Positions 50,860 through 60,041 are shown, numbered from the stretch's first letter. The stretch is 64,000 nt of DNA from CAYFVR01 sp046541515 (GCA_046541515.1 JBKHDD010000004.1:17833-81832), one strand, 5' to 3'. Notes: generated by a model from the sequence alone, not told the origin. Numbers and translations: made by a program.

Positions 50860-51623
50860 TGAAGGGTTCAACAAAGCATGAATTTTACGATTTGTTAAAC
50901 CTTTTAGGGTACGGTTTGGCAAAATTTGATCTTTCTTTTGTCGAAGCTTTTGGCTTTTCGACCAAGCAGGATTTCTATAAATTTTTTGTGAAAAGTGGTA
51001 TTGTAAAGACAGGTAGTACGGTAAAGAATAGGCAAGATTTATTCGATCCCTTCTTCGATAATGGAAGAAAAGGTTGGTGGCAAAAGGGAGATTCTTATAT
51101 ACATCGAAAATTGTTGATAGATTCCCTTTTTGGGGATATGGATGTTTTTTCATTTGTCGATCTGGTAAAATTGTCTCTTTTCGAAATAGGCAAATACAAA
51201 CCAAAAGTTGGAACTATTAAACCCGCACTGAAAAGCCGTTTTAGGCAGATGCAATTAACTGGGGTTGAGGCTGAGTTCTTTTTTAAAGCGCATTATTCAC
51301 GCATAGTACAATTCCAGTATGGCACTCTGGAGGATGTAAGACTTTTTGGTGATGGATATGATTTTCAAGTGGAGACGCCGGATGGTCTTTATCTGGCTGA
51401 AGTCAAAGGAGTTCGTCAAGTTTTCGGTGGGATTCGGTTAACAGAAAAAGAGTTTGCAAAAGCCAGAGAATACGGACCAAATTATGGGCTTGTGGTGGTT
51501 AGCAATCTGATTGACCGCCCAAAAATGACTTCTATATTTGACCCTTTGTCGGAGATTAAGTTGGCAAAAGAAAAGCTTAGGGTTGAACAGGTTTTTTATC
51601 GTTCCGATAGTATGTTTTGGTAA
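50859..51623 (+). CDS. DUF3883 (NO VEIN C-terminal-type) putative nuclease
   Basis: 254 aa. The C-terminal half is DUF3883-like, a PD-(D/E)xK nuclease fold: Glu137 (GVEAEFF), Asp168 (GYDFQVE) and the ExK pair Glu181/Lys183 (LAEVKGVR), followed by TEKEFAKAREYG and GLVVVSNLI. The N-terminal 120 residues are helical, Lys/Phe-rich and unfamiliar. DUF3883 often occurs with restriction or other defence proteins, usually fused to larger partners; here it is a short stand-alone protein. It is coupled to the Cys-rich gene by a one-base overlap (TAATG). Confidence 0.78.
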   Translation: MKGSTKHEFYDLLNLLGYGLAKFDLSFVEAFGFSTKQDFYKFFVKSGIVKTGSTVKNRQDLFDPFFDNGRKGWWQKGDSYIHRKLLIDSLFGDMDVFSFVDLVKLSLFEIGKYKPKVGTIKPALKSRFRQMQLTGVEAEFFFKAHYSRIVQFQYGTLEDVRLFGDGYDFQVETPDGLYLAEVKGVRQVFGGIRLTEKEFAKAREYGPNYGLVVVSNLIDRPKMTSIFDPLSEIKLAKEKLRVEQVFYRSDSMFW

Positions 51624-52122
51624 GATTTGTAAGATTTTCCGCTTTGAGGCTTTCTGTCTGAATATCGTAATACTTGTTCGAGACCAATGAGGTTTTTATT
51701 TTTTTATATGAAAAATATATTTAAATTTTGAATCGCGTCTTCCTGATATCTTGCCAATTCAACACATTTAATTTGGCTGATGGAAGAAAATAGGGCCTTA
51801 TCGATTTCAGGATTTTACCATTTTTTCTGCTCGTTTAGGTTCCTTCTTGGGGATTTGTTTTTTTTAGCATGACTGCCTATAGAGAGTGAAATGATATTTG
51901 GCTTTTTTGGCTTTATTGAGTTTTTGGGATATGCCCATTAAGATTGAATCTTGGCTTTATGAAACCAGTCTGTTAGAAGCCTCAATTTGTTTGCCATTTT
52001 GGTCCTGACTTCGGCAACGTGTGGTGCCCAAAGAAGGATCAACTAAAAGATAGTTTCTGGCCATTTTTTTTCTTGCCAAATTTAATTTTCTATCCCGGAA
52101 AATTCAAGCGGAAAGGGGAAGA
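51624..52122. other. AT-rich non-coding stretch, right part of the island
   Basis: About 500 bp with no ORF of note and no RNA gene I recognise. Composition returns to high GC near 52090. I could not find matching direct repeats at the two island edges by eye. Confidence 0.55.
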
Positions 52123-52896
52123 ATGAGCGACGCGTCCGAACGGCCCGTGGTGCTCATCACCGGCGGGGGCCAGGGCATAGGCCGGGGAATTGCCGACCAT
52201 CTGCTGCGAACCGGATATCGGGTGGGGCTGGCCGACAAGGACGCCGAGGCGGGCCAGGAGGCCGCAGCCCGTCTTGGGAACCTCGGCGAGGTTCATTTTT
52301 TCATCGCCGACGTGGCGGAAGAAGCCCAGGTACGCGATTGGGTGGCGGACGCCGCGGAACGGTTCGGCCGGATCGACGGCCTGGTCAACAACGCCGGGAT
52401 TTCGGACCCCGACGGCGGTCCGGTGGAGAACCTGGAACTGGCGGAATGGAACCGAGTCATCCGCACCAATCTGACCGGATATTTTTTGACGGTCAAGCAC
52501 GCGACGCCCCATCTCCGGGCGGCCAGGGGTGCGGTGGTAAACATCGCTTCCACCCGCGCCTTTCAGTCGGAGGCCAACACCCTGGCCTACGCGGCGTCCA
52601 AGGGCGGGGTGACGGCGCTGACCCACGCCATGGCCGTCAGCCTGGGGCCGGAGATCCGGGTGAACGCCATCAGTCCGGGATGGATCGACGTCTCGGCCTG
52701 GAAAAAGGGGCAGCCTCCGGCGGGCGAAACCCTTCGCCCGGCCGACCATGAACAGCATCCCGCTGGGCGGGTCGGAAAACCCGAGGACGTGGCGGCCATG
52801 GCCGCCTTTTTGCTCTCGGACGCCGCCGGCTTCATCACCGGGGCCAACATGATGGTGGACGGGGGAATGAGTCGACGAATGATGTATCTGGACTAG
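52123..52896 (+). CDS. Short-chain dehydrogenase/reductase (glucose/ribitol type)
   Basis: 257-aa SDR. GGGQGIG cofactor loop, NNAGI, NIASTRAF with catalytic Ser, YAASK and the C-terminal TGANMMVDGGMS, which is typical of sugar/polyol dehydrogenases. GGAAAGGGGA precedes ATG 52123. It resumes the high-GC gene set after the island and may belong with the cyclase cluster. Confidence 0.88.
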   Translation: MSDASERPVVLITGGGQGIGRGIADHLLRTGYRVGLADKDAEAGQEAAARLGNLGEVHFFIADVAEEAQVRDWVADAAERFGRIDGLVNNAGISDPDGGPVENLELAEWNRVIRTNLTGYFLTVKHATPHLRAARGAVVNIASTRAFQSEANTLAYAASKGGVTALTHAMAVSLGPEIRVNAISPGWIDVSAWKKGQPPAGETLRPADHEQHPAGRVGKPEDVAAMAAFLLSDAAGFITGANMMVDGGMSRRMMYLD

Positions 52897-53127
52897 GCCG
52901 ACGGACGGAATGGGCGGCGGGAACCCATCGGCGTCTTGGCGGGATTTTCGGGCCCCATGGCCGGACGGACTCCCCGGATCGGGCCGAGCCGGAATGGGAC
53001 AAACCGACCCGATGGCCAACTGGAATTCCGAAGCCAGGCAACTAGGTTCGGGTTGACTTCCTCCGTCTATGCCCATACCTTTCTAGTACGTAAAACCCTG
53101 TGAACCCCGAAAATTCAAGGAGACGGA

Positions 53128-53775
53128 ATGGATTTCAAAGTTCATCTGGAACGAGCTTGGCATCTGACCATCGGGACCCTCGTTCCGCTGATTCTGATGA
53201 CCCTGCTCTGGTCGGTGCTGTCGTTCATCAGCCTCGGCATCTTGGCGCCGGTGGTCACCGCGGGCTACTTTCAGTCCATTTTGCAGCTCGTTCGCAACGG
53301 GCGGGAACCGCAAGTGCAGGACCTGTTTTCGGAGATGCGGCTCTTCCTGCCCTTGCTGGGCTTTGGAGTCGGCGCCTTCGTGCTGACCATGATCGGCTTC
53401 TCCCTCTTCTTCCTTCCCGGCGTGGTCATTATTTGCGGCATCACCTTCGTCTGTCTCTACATGTTCCCCCTGATGACCGACCGGAGCTACGGGCTGATCG
53501 ACGCCGTCAAAGAAAGCACCCGAATGGTTACCGGGGACGACGTCATGGACCATGTCATCACGGCGTTGCTGTTCATCGCGATCACCGCCGTGGGCAGTTC
53601 GGTCTTCATCGGCTGGATTTTCACCCAGCCCCTGGCGACCATTTTTCTGCTGTCGGTGTACGAGCAGAAGGTCACCGGCGCCGCGCCTCCGCCATCTTCC
53701 TCCGGCGGGAACCCGCCTCCGCCGCCCAAGTCCGAGGACCCCTTTTCCGAGGGCGATCTTAAGGGGAAAATGTAA
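53128..53775 (+). CDS. Multi-pass membrane protein with proline-rich tail
   Basis: 215 aa. About five hydrophobic segments (13-40, 70-112, 135-165) surround loops; DUF975/DUF4013-like arrangement with repeated Gly. The C-terminal 35 residues are Pro/Ser-rich and cytoplasm- or periplasm-facing. AAGGAGACGG precedes ATG 53128. Function unknown. Confidence 0.68.
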   Translation: MDFKVHLERAWHLTIGTLVPLILMTLLWSVLSFISLGILAPVVTAGYFQSILQLVRNGREPQVQDLFSEMRLFLPLLGFGVGAFVLTMIGFSLFFLPGVVIICGITFVCLYMFPLMTDRSYGLIDAVKESTRMVTGDDVMDHVITALLFIAITAVGSSVFIGWIFTQPLATIFLLSVYEQKVTGAAPPPSSSGGNPPPPPKSEDPFSEGDLKGKM

Positions 53776-53810
53776 CGCGCCAGACGCGAAAACATCCACC
53801 CAAAAAACCG

Positions 53811-53850
53811 ACGCCCGGCCGCCTTTTTTTTCAGGCGCCGGGCGTTTTTT
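53811..53850. terminator. Bidirectional terminator between membrane gene and ACT gene
   Basis: ACGCCCGGCCGCCT against AGGCGCCGGGCGT with a T8 loop, flanked by A-runs and a T7 run. Confidence 0.8.
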
Positions 53851-53951
53851 TGTGTCGCGGCGGGAAAAACTTGCGGTCCGGGGGACCTCCGCGCCTGCGT
53901 TTCGGCGGATGGCTCGGCGCGGAGCGATCCCAAGCCGGGCCGGCGGCGGTT

Positions 53952-54437
53952 TCAGCCTTCGGAAAAAATCTTGCCGGCCAGCGCCACGTCTTCAGGGCAG
54001 AAGACAAAGAGACATTGTTCGTCGGGGGAGGAAACCGATCCATACACGTAGTTGATGTTGACGCCGGCCTCGCCGAAGCGGCTGGTCACCTTGGCCAATT
54101 CGCCGGGCCGGTTTTGCAGCCGGATGGCGACGACTTCCACGGTGTCGTAAAGAAAGTCCTCCCGGTCCAGCAGGGCGACCGCCTTGTCCGTCGGGTCGGC
54201 CAGCAGCCGGATGAGGGCGAAATCGGCGGAATCTTTCCGCATGGAATTGTAGCTGGCGCTGGAGGCGATCCGTTTCAGGGATTTTCCCCGGGCCTGGAAA
54301 AGGGTCTGCACGTAGGCCGAGGCGTCCTGAATGGTAATGGCGTCGATGTTGACGCCCTCCTGGGAAAGCAAGGTCGAGAGGCGGCCCAATTCGCCGGGAA
54401 CATTTTTCAGAAACAGGGAAATTTCGGTTCGAACCAT
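53952..54437 (-). CDS. Double ACT-domain protein
   Basis: 161 aa with two ACT modules: EISLFLKNVPGELGRLSTLL (residues 5-24 on) and VEVVAIRLQNRPGELAKVTS (about 98-117). ACT domains bind amino acids. Stand-alone two-ACT proteins may regulate amino-acid enzymes. GGAGGA precedes ATG 54437. No partner enzyme is adjacent. Confidence 0.85.
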   Translation of the reverse strand: MVRTEISLFLKNVPGELGRLSTLLSQEGVNIDAITIQDASAYVQTLFQARGKSLKRIASSASYNSMRKDSADFALIRLLADPTDKAVALLDREDFLYDTVEVVAIRLQNRPGELAKVTSRFGEAGVNINYVYGSVSSPDEQCLFVFCPEDVALAGKIFSEG

Positions 54438-54663
54438 GGCGTTCCTCCATCGGATTGGGGTGGGGAAGGGCGCGGGCCGAGCCCGCGAAAGGCGTTGGAA
54501 CCATACGGGATTTCCCGGATTTGGTCAACCGGTTCCTATTCGGATTCCGGCGGCCGGCCCGATCGGCTTGCGGGGGACGGCGAATTTGGCTATGGTGGTC
54601 CCCGCAAGCCGATCGCGGGCCGAAGGCGATTTCGGAAACCTCAATTCTTACGGAGTGACGGTA

Positions 54664-54984
54664 ATGAGCGAGAAGGAATATGTCGCCCACGTGGAGCGGG
54701 ACATGGAAGAAATCATCCCCTATTTCATCGAGGACAGCAAGGCCGAGATCAAGGGGCTGGTGGAGGCCCTGAAGGCCGGGGATTACCAGGCGCTCAAGGA
54801 TTTCGGCCACAAGATCAAGGGATCTTCGGTGACCTGCAGCGAGGGGTTTCGCGAGATGAGCGACATCGGGCTGGCCATTGAGGAGGCCGCCAAGGAGCGA
54901 AAGGGGCTGAAAGAGATCCAGGTGCTGGTGAAGCGGTTCGTGGACTACGTCAACCACGTGAAGGTGGTCTACGTGGACGAATGA
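54664..54984 (+). CDS. Hpt phosphotransfer protein
   Basis: 106 aa, all helical; phospho-accepting His49 in DFGHKIKGSSVTCSEGF, the Hpt consensus. It would shuttle phosphate between hybrid kinases and response regulators; the hybrid kinase at 60042-62144 and the regulators nearby are candidate partners. It stands alone between divergent and convergent genes; ribosome site GGAG. Confidence 0.83.
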   Translation: MSEKEYVAHVERDMEEIIPYFIEDSKAEIKGLVEALKAGDYQALKDFGHKIKGSSVTCSEGFREMSDIGLAIEEAAKERKGLKEIQVLVKRFVDYVNHVKVVYVDE

Positions 54985-55075
54985 GAAGGAAGGCGGCCGG
55001 GCCGGCGGCGCCGCCGGCGGAAACCGCCCGGGTCCCTCCGATTGGGCCCGACGGTTCCAGGCCCAAAGCGGAGGG

Positions 55076-56590
55076 TCATGCCTCGTCGTCGGGTTTCCGG
55101 TCGATGCTGATGACCCCGAGCTTGACCATGGTGAGGAGGTGGTTGTAGGTTCGCAGGTCGGTGAGAGGGCTGGCGTCGATGACCTCCCGAACCTGTCCGT
55201 GCTGGAACACCAGGGTCAGCACCTCTTTGAGCCCGGGGCGGGTTTTGATTCGGGAGACCTTTTCCACGTTTTTTTTGTTGATGTAAATGAGATTGTTGAA
55301 GGACGCCCGCCGGAGCAGTCGAAGGGTTTCCACCTCGTGGTTCCCGTCCTCCAGAAGATAGTCGAGATCTTCGGCGATGGTGGGAATGACCACCACCGGC
55401 TGCTCTTCGAAGGTGGGGGCGCCGCCCCGGCCGGCGAATATGCGGTAGAGCGCCTTCTTGCCCACCACCTTGCCGTGGAAGGCGTGGACGATTCGACCTT
55501 CGTTGAAAAAAATGGCTTGGCGCAGGGGCCGACGGCCGATTTCCATGGTTCCGGTCAACTCCCGCTTTTCCACGTTGCGGAGGACCTTCACCAGCCATTC
55601 TTCGATTTTGAATTTGGGCTTGGCGGTTTCGGCGGGCCGAGTTTCTTCCGCCAGGACGGTCACCACGTCGTTTTTCAGCAACTCCGCCAGGATGGAGGCG
55701 GCCCGGGGCCGGCTCATTTTCCCGCTGTTGATGATTTCCCGGGCGGTGAACTGCTTTTCCACCATGGCGATGATTTTTCGGATGCGTTCCTTGCCCGACC
55801 GATCCACCACCTTGGGCGGAATGTCCTCCCGGCTGAGGGTGAGCAGGGCGTCCAGATCGGGCATCATTGCGTACAGGCTCTTGGCCTCGTCGATCAGGCG
55901 GCTGCCCTGGAGCAGGGCCGCCATGTTGGTGATGGTGATCTGCTCGGTCTCGGAGACTTCTCGGGCGAAGAATTCGAAAAATCCCTCTTCCTCGTCCATG
56001 AGGCCGTAAAAGGCCTCCGCTCCTTCCAGCGCCCCGAACTGGGCCTTGATCAGGTTCCCCTTGCGAAACAGAATGCGGCCGATGGTTCGGCCTTCGCCGG
56101 TGGAAAATTCCAGCTCGCCGGTTTTGTGGTTGGACTCGACGATCTGCATGACGTCGTTGAGGTTCATTTGGGAGAGATTGCCGCTGAAATCGGCCAAGGA
56201 CTTGAACGATTTGGCCTTGGCGGCCCGATCCAGCACCCGGTCCATCCGCTCCAGCAGAAAGTCGATTTTCACCGGCTTGCAGACGTAGTCGTCCGCGCCG
56301 AGCCGAAGCCCTTCGATCTGATCCGTGGCGTCGGTGCGGCCCGAGAGAAAAATGAAGGGAATATAGGCCGTTCGGGAGTTTTGGCGGAGCTGTTCGCAGA
56401 ACTGGTATCCGTTCATGTTGGGCATCTCTATGTCCGAGATGACCAGATGGGGTTTCAGCTCGGGAATCCGCTTGAGAGCTTCGGCGCCGCTGTTGAAATA
56501 TTCGGCCTCATAGTCCGCCTTGGATAGTTTGAATTTCAGCAATCGCCCGATTTTCGGATCATCGTCGACGATCAGCACCTTACCCTTCAT
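55076..56590 (-). CDS. Response regulator with DUF4388 (PATAN) domains
   Basis: 504 aa. REC domain 1-120 with acceptor Asp53 (LVISDIEMPNMNG), DDD at 9-11 and KP near 106. Two DUF4388/PATAN-type domains follow (about 135-245 and 340-455), with a helical segment between. DUF4388 proteins occur in gliding, pili-related and c-di-GMP signalling of delta-type bacteria. On the minus strand the order is cyclic-nucleotide-binding protein, MazG-like protein, then this gene. Confidence 0.83.
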   Translation of the reverse strand: MKGKVLIVDDDPKIGRLLKFKLSKADYEAEYFNSGAEALKRIPELKPHLVISDIEMPNMNGYQFCEQLRQNSRTAYIPFIFLSGRTDATDQIEGLRLGADDYVCKPVKIDFLLERMDRVLDRAAKAKSFKSLADFSGNLSQMNLNDVMQIVESNHKTGELEFSTGEGRTIGRILFRKGNLIKAQFGALEGAEAFYGLMDEEEGFFEFFAREVSETEQITITNMAALLQGSRLIDEAKSLYAMMPDLDALLTLSREDIPPKVVDRSGKERIRKIIAMVEKQFTAREIINSGKMSRPRAASILAELLKNDVVTVLAEETRPAETAKPKFKIEEWLVKVLRNVEKRELTGTMEIGRRPLRQAIFFNEGRIVHAFHGKVVGKKALYRIFAGRGGAPTFEEQPVVVIPTIAEDLDYLLEDGNHEVETLRLLRRASFNNLIYINKKNVEKVSRIKTRPGLKEVLTLVFQHGQVREVIDASPLTDLRTYNHLLTMVKLGVISIDRKPDDEA

Positions 56591-56665
56591 CGTTCCTCCC
56601 CCGCGTCCGTCCGTCGGCCATGGACGGCGCGGTCTGCCATGCGGCGTCCGCGGCGCCGGACCGGT

Positions 56666-57082
56666 TCATCCGCCGCCCAGCTTGGGGTTGTCCCGGTGGC
56701 GGTTTCGGTCCCGTCGGGTTTTCTTTTCCAGGTTATTCAGCAACGCTTCGGCCAGATCGACGCCGGTCTGGTTGGCCAGGCAGGCGACGACGAAAAGCAC
56801 GTCGGCCAGTTCGTCGCCCAAATCGTTCTCGGCTTCCCCCGGCTTGAAACTCTGCTCTCCGTATCGCCGGCCCATCAGTCGCGCCACTTCGCCCACCTCT
56901 TCCACCAGCTGGGCCAAGTTCGTCAACTCGGAAAAATACCTTACCCCGATCGTCCGAATCCAATGGTCCACCTTGGACTGATAATCCCGAACGGTCAAGT
57001 CCGGGTTCGCTTCGGCGGAAAACCGGGCCAAATCCTCCGGGCCTTCCGTCCCGTTCTCCGCCGTCGGGTTTCCGGGTTCCAT
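56666..57082 (-). CDS. MazG-like nucleotide pyrophosphohydrolase
   Basis: 138 aa, all-alpha NTP-PPase fold. Mg2+-binding motif LVEEVGEVARLMGRR (ExxE) and downstream DLGDELADVLFVVACLANQ (ExxD). It would hydrolyse nucleoside triphosphates to monophosphates, a housecleaning role. Its start lies 4 bp after the stop of the cyclic-nucleotide-binding gene. Confidence 0.86.
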   Translation of the reverse strand: MEPGNPTAENGTEGPEDLARFSAEANPDLTVRDYQSKVDHWIRTIGVRYFSELTNLAQLVEEVGEVARLMGRRYGEQSFKPGEAENDLGDELADVLFVVACLANQTGVDLAEALLNNLEKKTRRDRNRHRDNPKLGGG

Positions 57083-57086
57083 CGAT

Positions 57087-57620
57087 TCAGATCCGTTTCG
57101 CGCCGAAGGCTTCGGTCCAGGCTTCCACCATTCGTTCGGTCCGCTCCCGGAGCCGGGCCGCGATGACCCGGTTGAGCCGTTCCATCAGGGTCAGCCCCAG
57201 GGTCGGGTTGTCGGCGAAGCGTTTCCGCAGCTCTGCGGCCGGAATCGCGAAAGCCTGGACCGCGCCAATCGATCGGGCCGCGGCCGTGCGGGCTTCCAGC
57301 CCGGCCAACGCCGACCAGCCGAAAATCTCCCCGGGGTGGATTTCGTCCACGATGATCGGTCGTTCCCGCTCCTCGAAACGCGCCCGGATCGCTTCCTCGT
57401 AATGGACTTCGTCGGTCTTCAGAATCCGGTCCCGGAACATCAGCGACAGTTCCACCGTTCCCTCCAGCAGACCGTAAACGGCGTCGGCCGGGTCCCCGCC
57501 TCGAAAGAGAAGTGTGTCGGGCGGGTATTCCCGAATTTCGGACATGCCGGCGATGGCGTCCCGGTCGGCGGGTTGAAGCCCTTCGAAAAATTCAAAACGT
57601 TCCAGGATATTGCCGTCCAT
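57087..57620 (-). CDS. Cyclic nucleotide-binding domain protein
   Basis: 177 aa. CRP/FNR-type cNMP-binding barrel with YPPDTLLFRGGDPADAVYGLLEGTVELS, then EIHPGEIFGWSALAGLEARTAAARS (phosphate-binding loop lookalike). No helix-turn-helix follows; the end is helical (RLNRVIAARLRERTERM), so it is not a CRP-type regulator. It may be a partner of the DUF4388 regulator two genes downstream. Confidence 0.85.
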   Translation of the reverse strand: MDGNILERFEFFEGLQPADRDAIAGMSEIREYPPDTLLFRGGDPADAVYGLLEGTVELSLMFRDRILKTDEVHYEEAIRARFEERERPIIVDEIHPGEIFGWSALAGLEARTAAARSIGAVQAFAIPAAELRKRFADNPTLGLTLMERLNRVIAARLRERTERMVEAWTEAFGAKRI

Positions 57621-57814
57621 CAAAAGGTCTCCCTTATTTGATTGGGGGTTGGGCGGCGGCAGGGTTCGTCGCCGCTGGAAGTCGTTCCGCCGGACCGGCG
57701 GAATTTGGCGGCCTCGGCCCCAGGGTCTCCGCCGCTCGATCCGCCCGACCCATTCGATCCGCCCGCCCGACCCTCCCCGGCCGTCCCCGCTTCCGGGATG
57801 GGGAACGGAGGGCG

Positions 57815-58373
57815 TCAGAGCGGGCAAAGTCTTGGCTGGGTGGGCGGCGGCCGATTCCTCGGAGACCGGCGCCCGAGGCCCCGGTCCCGCCGAAAACGCG
57901 CCATTTTCGCCGGCGGCGGCCAGCAGGGCGGCCACGTCGGGCGACGCCCCAAAGGTGTTGCCGTACAGGGAAAAATCAACATCCCGGCCTTGGGCCGCGA
58001 GGTGAACCGACGGAGAGATCTGGATGCCGTTTTCCGGAATGCCGTCTTCGTCCAACGTCTGGAGGAATCGGGCAAGGTCGTCGACCGCGGGATGGTTCGC
58101 GTCGGCGGTGCCGGGCGCCAGGTTCGGCGGAGTCGGCGCCGGAGCGGCCGCGGCCTGTCCCGGTCATACGTCGCCGTTCCAGAAATCGATCCCCTCGCCG
58201 GGGCGGTAGAGAAACGCGCCCGCCGCGTCGGTCCGGCCGGATTCGGTGGGCGTTTCCCACGCCGGCCCGGCCACCGGGCCATCCAGAAAACGGCCGGTTC
58301 GTGGCCAGGATTCGTCGCCTCCGCCGCCGCGGGCCGCGAGGAAAAGGAGCCCGACGGCCGCGAGCAGGCGCAA
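57815..58373 (-). pseudogene. Decayed surface lipoprotein gene
   Basis: Reading from TTG 58373: LLAAVGLLFLAAR-GGGGDESW, where a lipobox LAAC would be expected but Cys is Arg. The domain continues RFLDGPVAGPAWETPTESG, GAFLYRPGEGIDFWNGDV, then an in-frame TGA (58164-58166). Beyond it the same frame has PTPPNLAPGTADANHPAVDDLARFLQTLDEDGIPENG and SEESAAAHPAKTL. The family, common in delta-type bacteria, ends at that last motif. After about 57815 the frame stays open but is not protein-like until the next gene's ATG. Loss of the lipobox Cys and the stop mean the protein is probably not made. Confidence 0.75.
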
Positions 58374-58380
58374 GATTCGG

Positions 58381-59265
58381 CTATCGCTCCGGGGCCGCGT
58401 TCGGCCGCCGCGGCCAGTGGGCCATCCAGAAGAGAATCCCGTAGGCAATGATGAATTCCCGAATTTCGTATTGCAGATTGTGATATCGGAACACGCGGTG
58501 ACTGACCATGAACGTCAGGCCGCATCCCGCAACCAGGGCCCAATGGGGCCAGCGGTGTGGGCCATCGTCGTTTGTTTCCCGAGAGATCAGCCGGGCCGTC
58601 GCCAAAAGAGCCAGGATGAAGGCGACCGTATCGGCGGCCGTTTCCAGCCGAAAATAGGCCTGAAAGGCGAACGCCGCGCAAAACATCAGGATGTTGTGAA
58701 CCGATGGGGCCAGCTTCCGCAACGTCGAAAGCGTGCCGGCGGCGGGTCGGGCCAGACGAAGCAAAATCGGTCCGAAAACGAACAGGGCGTAGACGGCGAC
58801 ATTGGTGGCCAGCCCGAAAAGTTCGGCCGGCGCCAGATTGTGCAGATTCGTTTCCCCCTGCCGGTTGTGGGTCTGGAAAAAAGGCGGAGATTCGAATCCC
58901 AGCAGATGCTGCCCCCAACTTACCTCTTCCAGGGCGGCCAAAAGCGCCGCTCCCGCCAACGCCAAGGGCGCGGCCGCGCCAGCCCGGCCGGGTAGCGGTC
59001 GAAGTTCCGGCCGGAGCCCCCGAATAAGGCCGTATCCGGCGATCAGGATCAGCACCGCCGCGCTCCCGGTTTCCACCGGTCCGTTTTCCCGGGTCCACGC
59101 CTCCAGAAGCTCCGGGCGGCCGCCGAATCGCGCCAAGGCCACCAGACAAAAGGAGACGCCGAGCACCAGAAAGTGAAGCCCTCCGATGCCCCGTTTCAGG
59201 AAACGGGCGTGCGGTGGGCCGGTTTCCGCGCGCGGGGGCCTCGCCGGCCTTCTTGCCGTCGTCAT
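58381..59265 (-). CDS. Multi-pass membrane protein with EEVSWGQ motif
   Basis: 294 aa with about eight hydrophobic segments. A conserved-looking loop EEVSWGQHLLGFESPPFF followed by NRQGETNLHNL is seen in a membrane family of unknown function. The Glu-rich, His-containing loop could be catalytic. The lipoprotein pseudogene follows 7 bp downstream. N-terminal 25 residues are basic and proline-rich; a later start is possible. Confidence 0.72.
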   Translation of the reverse strand: MTTARRPARPPRAETGPPHARFLKRGIGGLHFLVLGVSFCLVALARFGGRPELLEAWTRENGPVETGSAAVLILIAGYGLIRGLRPELRPLPGRAGAAAPLALAGAALLAALEEVSWGQHLLGFESPPFFQTHNRQGETNLHNLAPAELFGLATNVAVYALFVFGPILLRLARPAAGTLSTLRKLAPSVHNILMFCAAFAFQAYFRLETAADTVAFILALLATARLISRETNDDGPHRWPHWALVAGCGLTFMVSHRVFRYHNLQYEIREFIIAYGILFWMAHWPRRPNAAPER

Positions 59266-59482
59266 CGCGTCTGAATAGCATAGTCCGTTCGAAAGTTAAA
59301 GAGAAAGGGGGGGTTGTATGCATTGAAAAAAGTCCGGGCAATCGCTATAAAAAAAGACGAAGGGAAAACGATGGGATTCCGGCCGGCGCGGAGAGCGCGC
59401 CCGGCTGCGGGTCTCGAAGGCTTTCGGGTTTGCGACCGTTAGGGGGGCGGGCCGGATGGTTGCCCATGAAAAGGAGAACAGG

Positions 59483-60016
59483 ATGAGCGGGACCGAGGGG
59501 GAGCGGAAATATCGGTTTCATTGGAGCCTTATTGGAGACATCCCGTTGGGCCGTCCCAATTTGGGGAACCGGACCCGTCTGGAAGTGTTTCGGTTGATGC
59601 AATTTTGTTTCCGGGACGTCATCGAACAACATCTGGGCGCGGCCATGACCGATCGCATTTCCTACGAAGCCGGGGAATTGGCCGGCGGCCATTTTTACCG
59701 AAACGTGGTGGGCCGGGTTTTGGGCCTGCCTGCCTTTCTCGACCGGCTGCGGGACCTGTTCCGGGAAATGGGCGTCGGCATTCTGCGGGTCGAAGAGGTG
59801 GACGAGGCGGCCGGACGGCTGATATTGACCATTTCGGAAGACTTGGACTGTTCCGGCCTTCCGGAGTTGGACTACGAAGCCTGCATTTACGACGAAGGCT
59901 TCATCGCGGGGCTGCTGGCCGCCTTTTCCGGCCGGCGTTTTCGGGTGCGCGAGGTGGATTGCTGGTGCACCGGCGACCGGACCTGCCGGTTTGTCGCCGA
60001 GGCGGAGGAATCATGA
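59483..60016 (+). CDS. V4R (4-vinyl reductase) domain protein
   Basis: 177 aa. V4R small-molecule-binding domain: YEAGELAGGHFY, SGRRFRVREVDCWCTGDRTCRF at the end. The Cys motif CWC ... C fits V4R members that bind metal or a hydrophobic ligand. Immediately upstream of a hybrid kinase, so it may be its input subunit. AAGGAG precedes ATG 59483. Confidence 0.8.
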   Translation: MSGTEGERKYRFHWSLIGDIPLGRPNLGNRTRLEVFRLMQFCFRDVIEQHLGAAMTDRISYEAGELAGGHFYRNVVGRVLGLPAFLDRLRDLFREMGVGILRVEEVDEAAGRLILTISEDLDCSGLPELDYEACIYDEGFIAGLLAAFSGRRFRVREVDCWCTGDRTCRFVAEAEES

Positions 60017-60041
60017 TCGCCGAAGGGGATTTGTCCATTGG

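Noticed and set aside
58164..58166. In-frame TGA as a selenocysteine codon
   Set aside because: The residue is not a Cys in the family pattern and there is a separate lipobox lesion, so decay is a better explanation.
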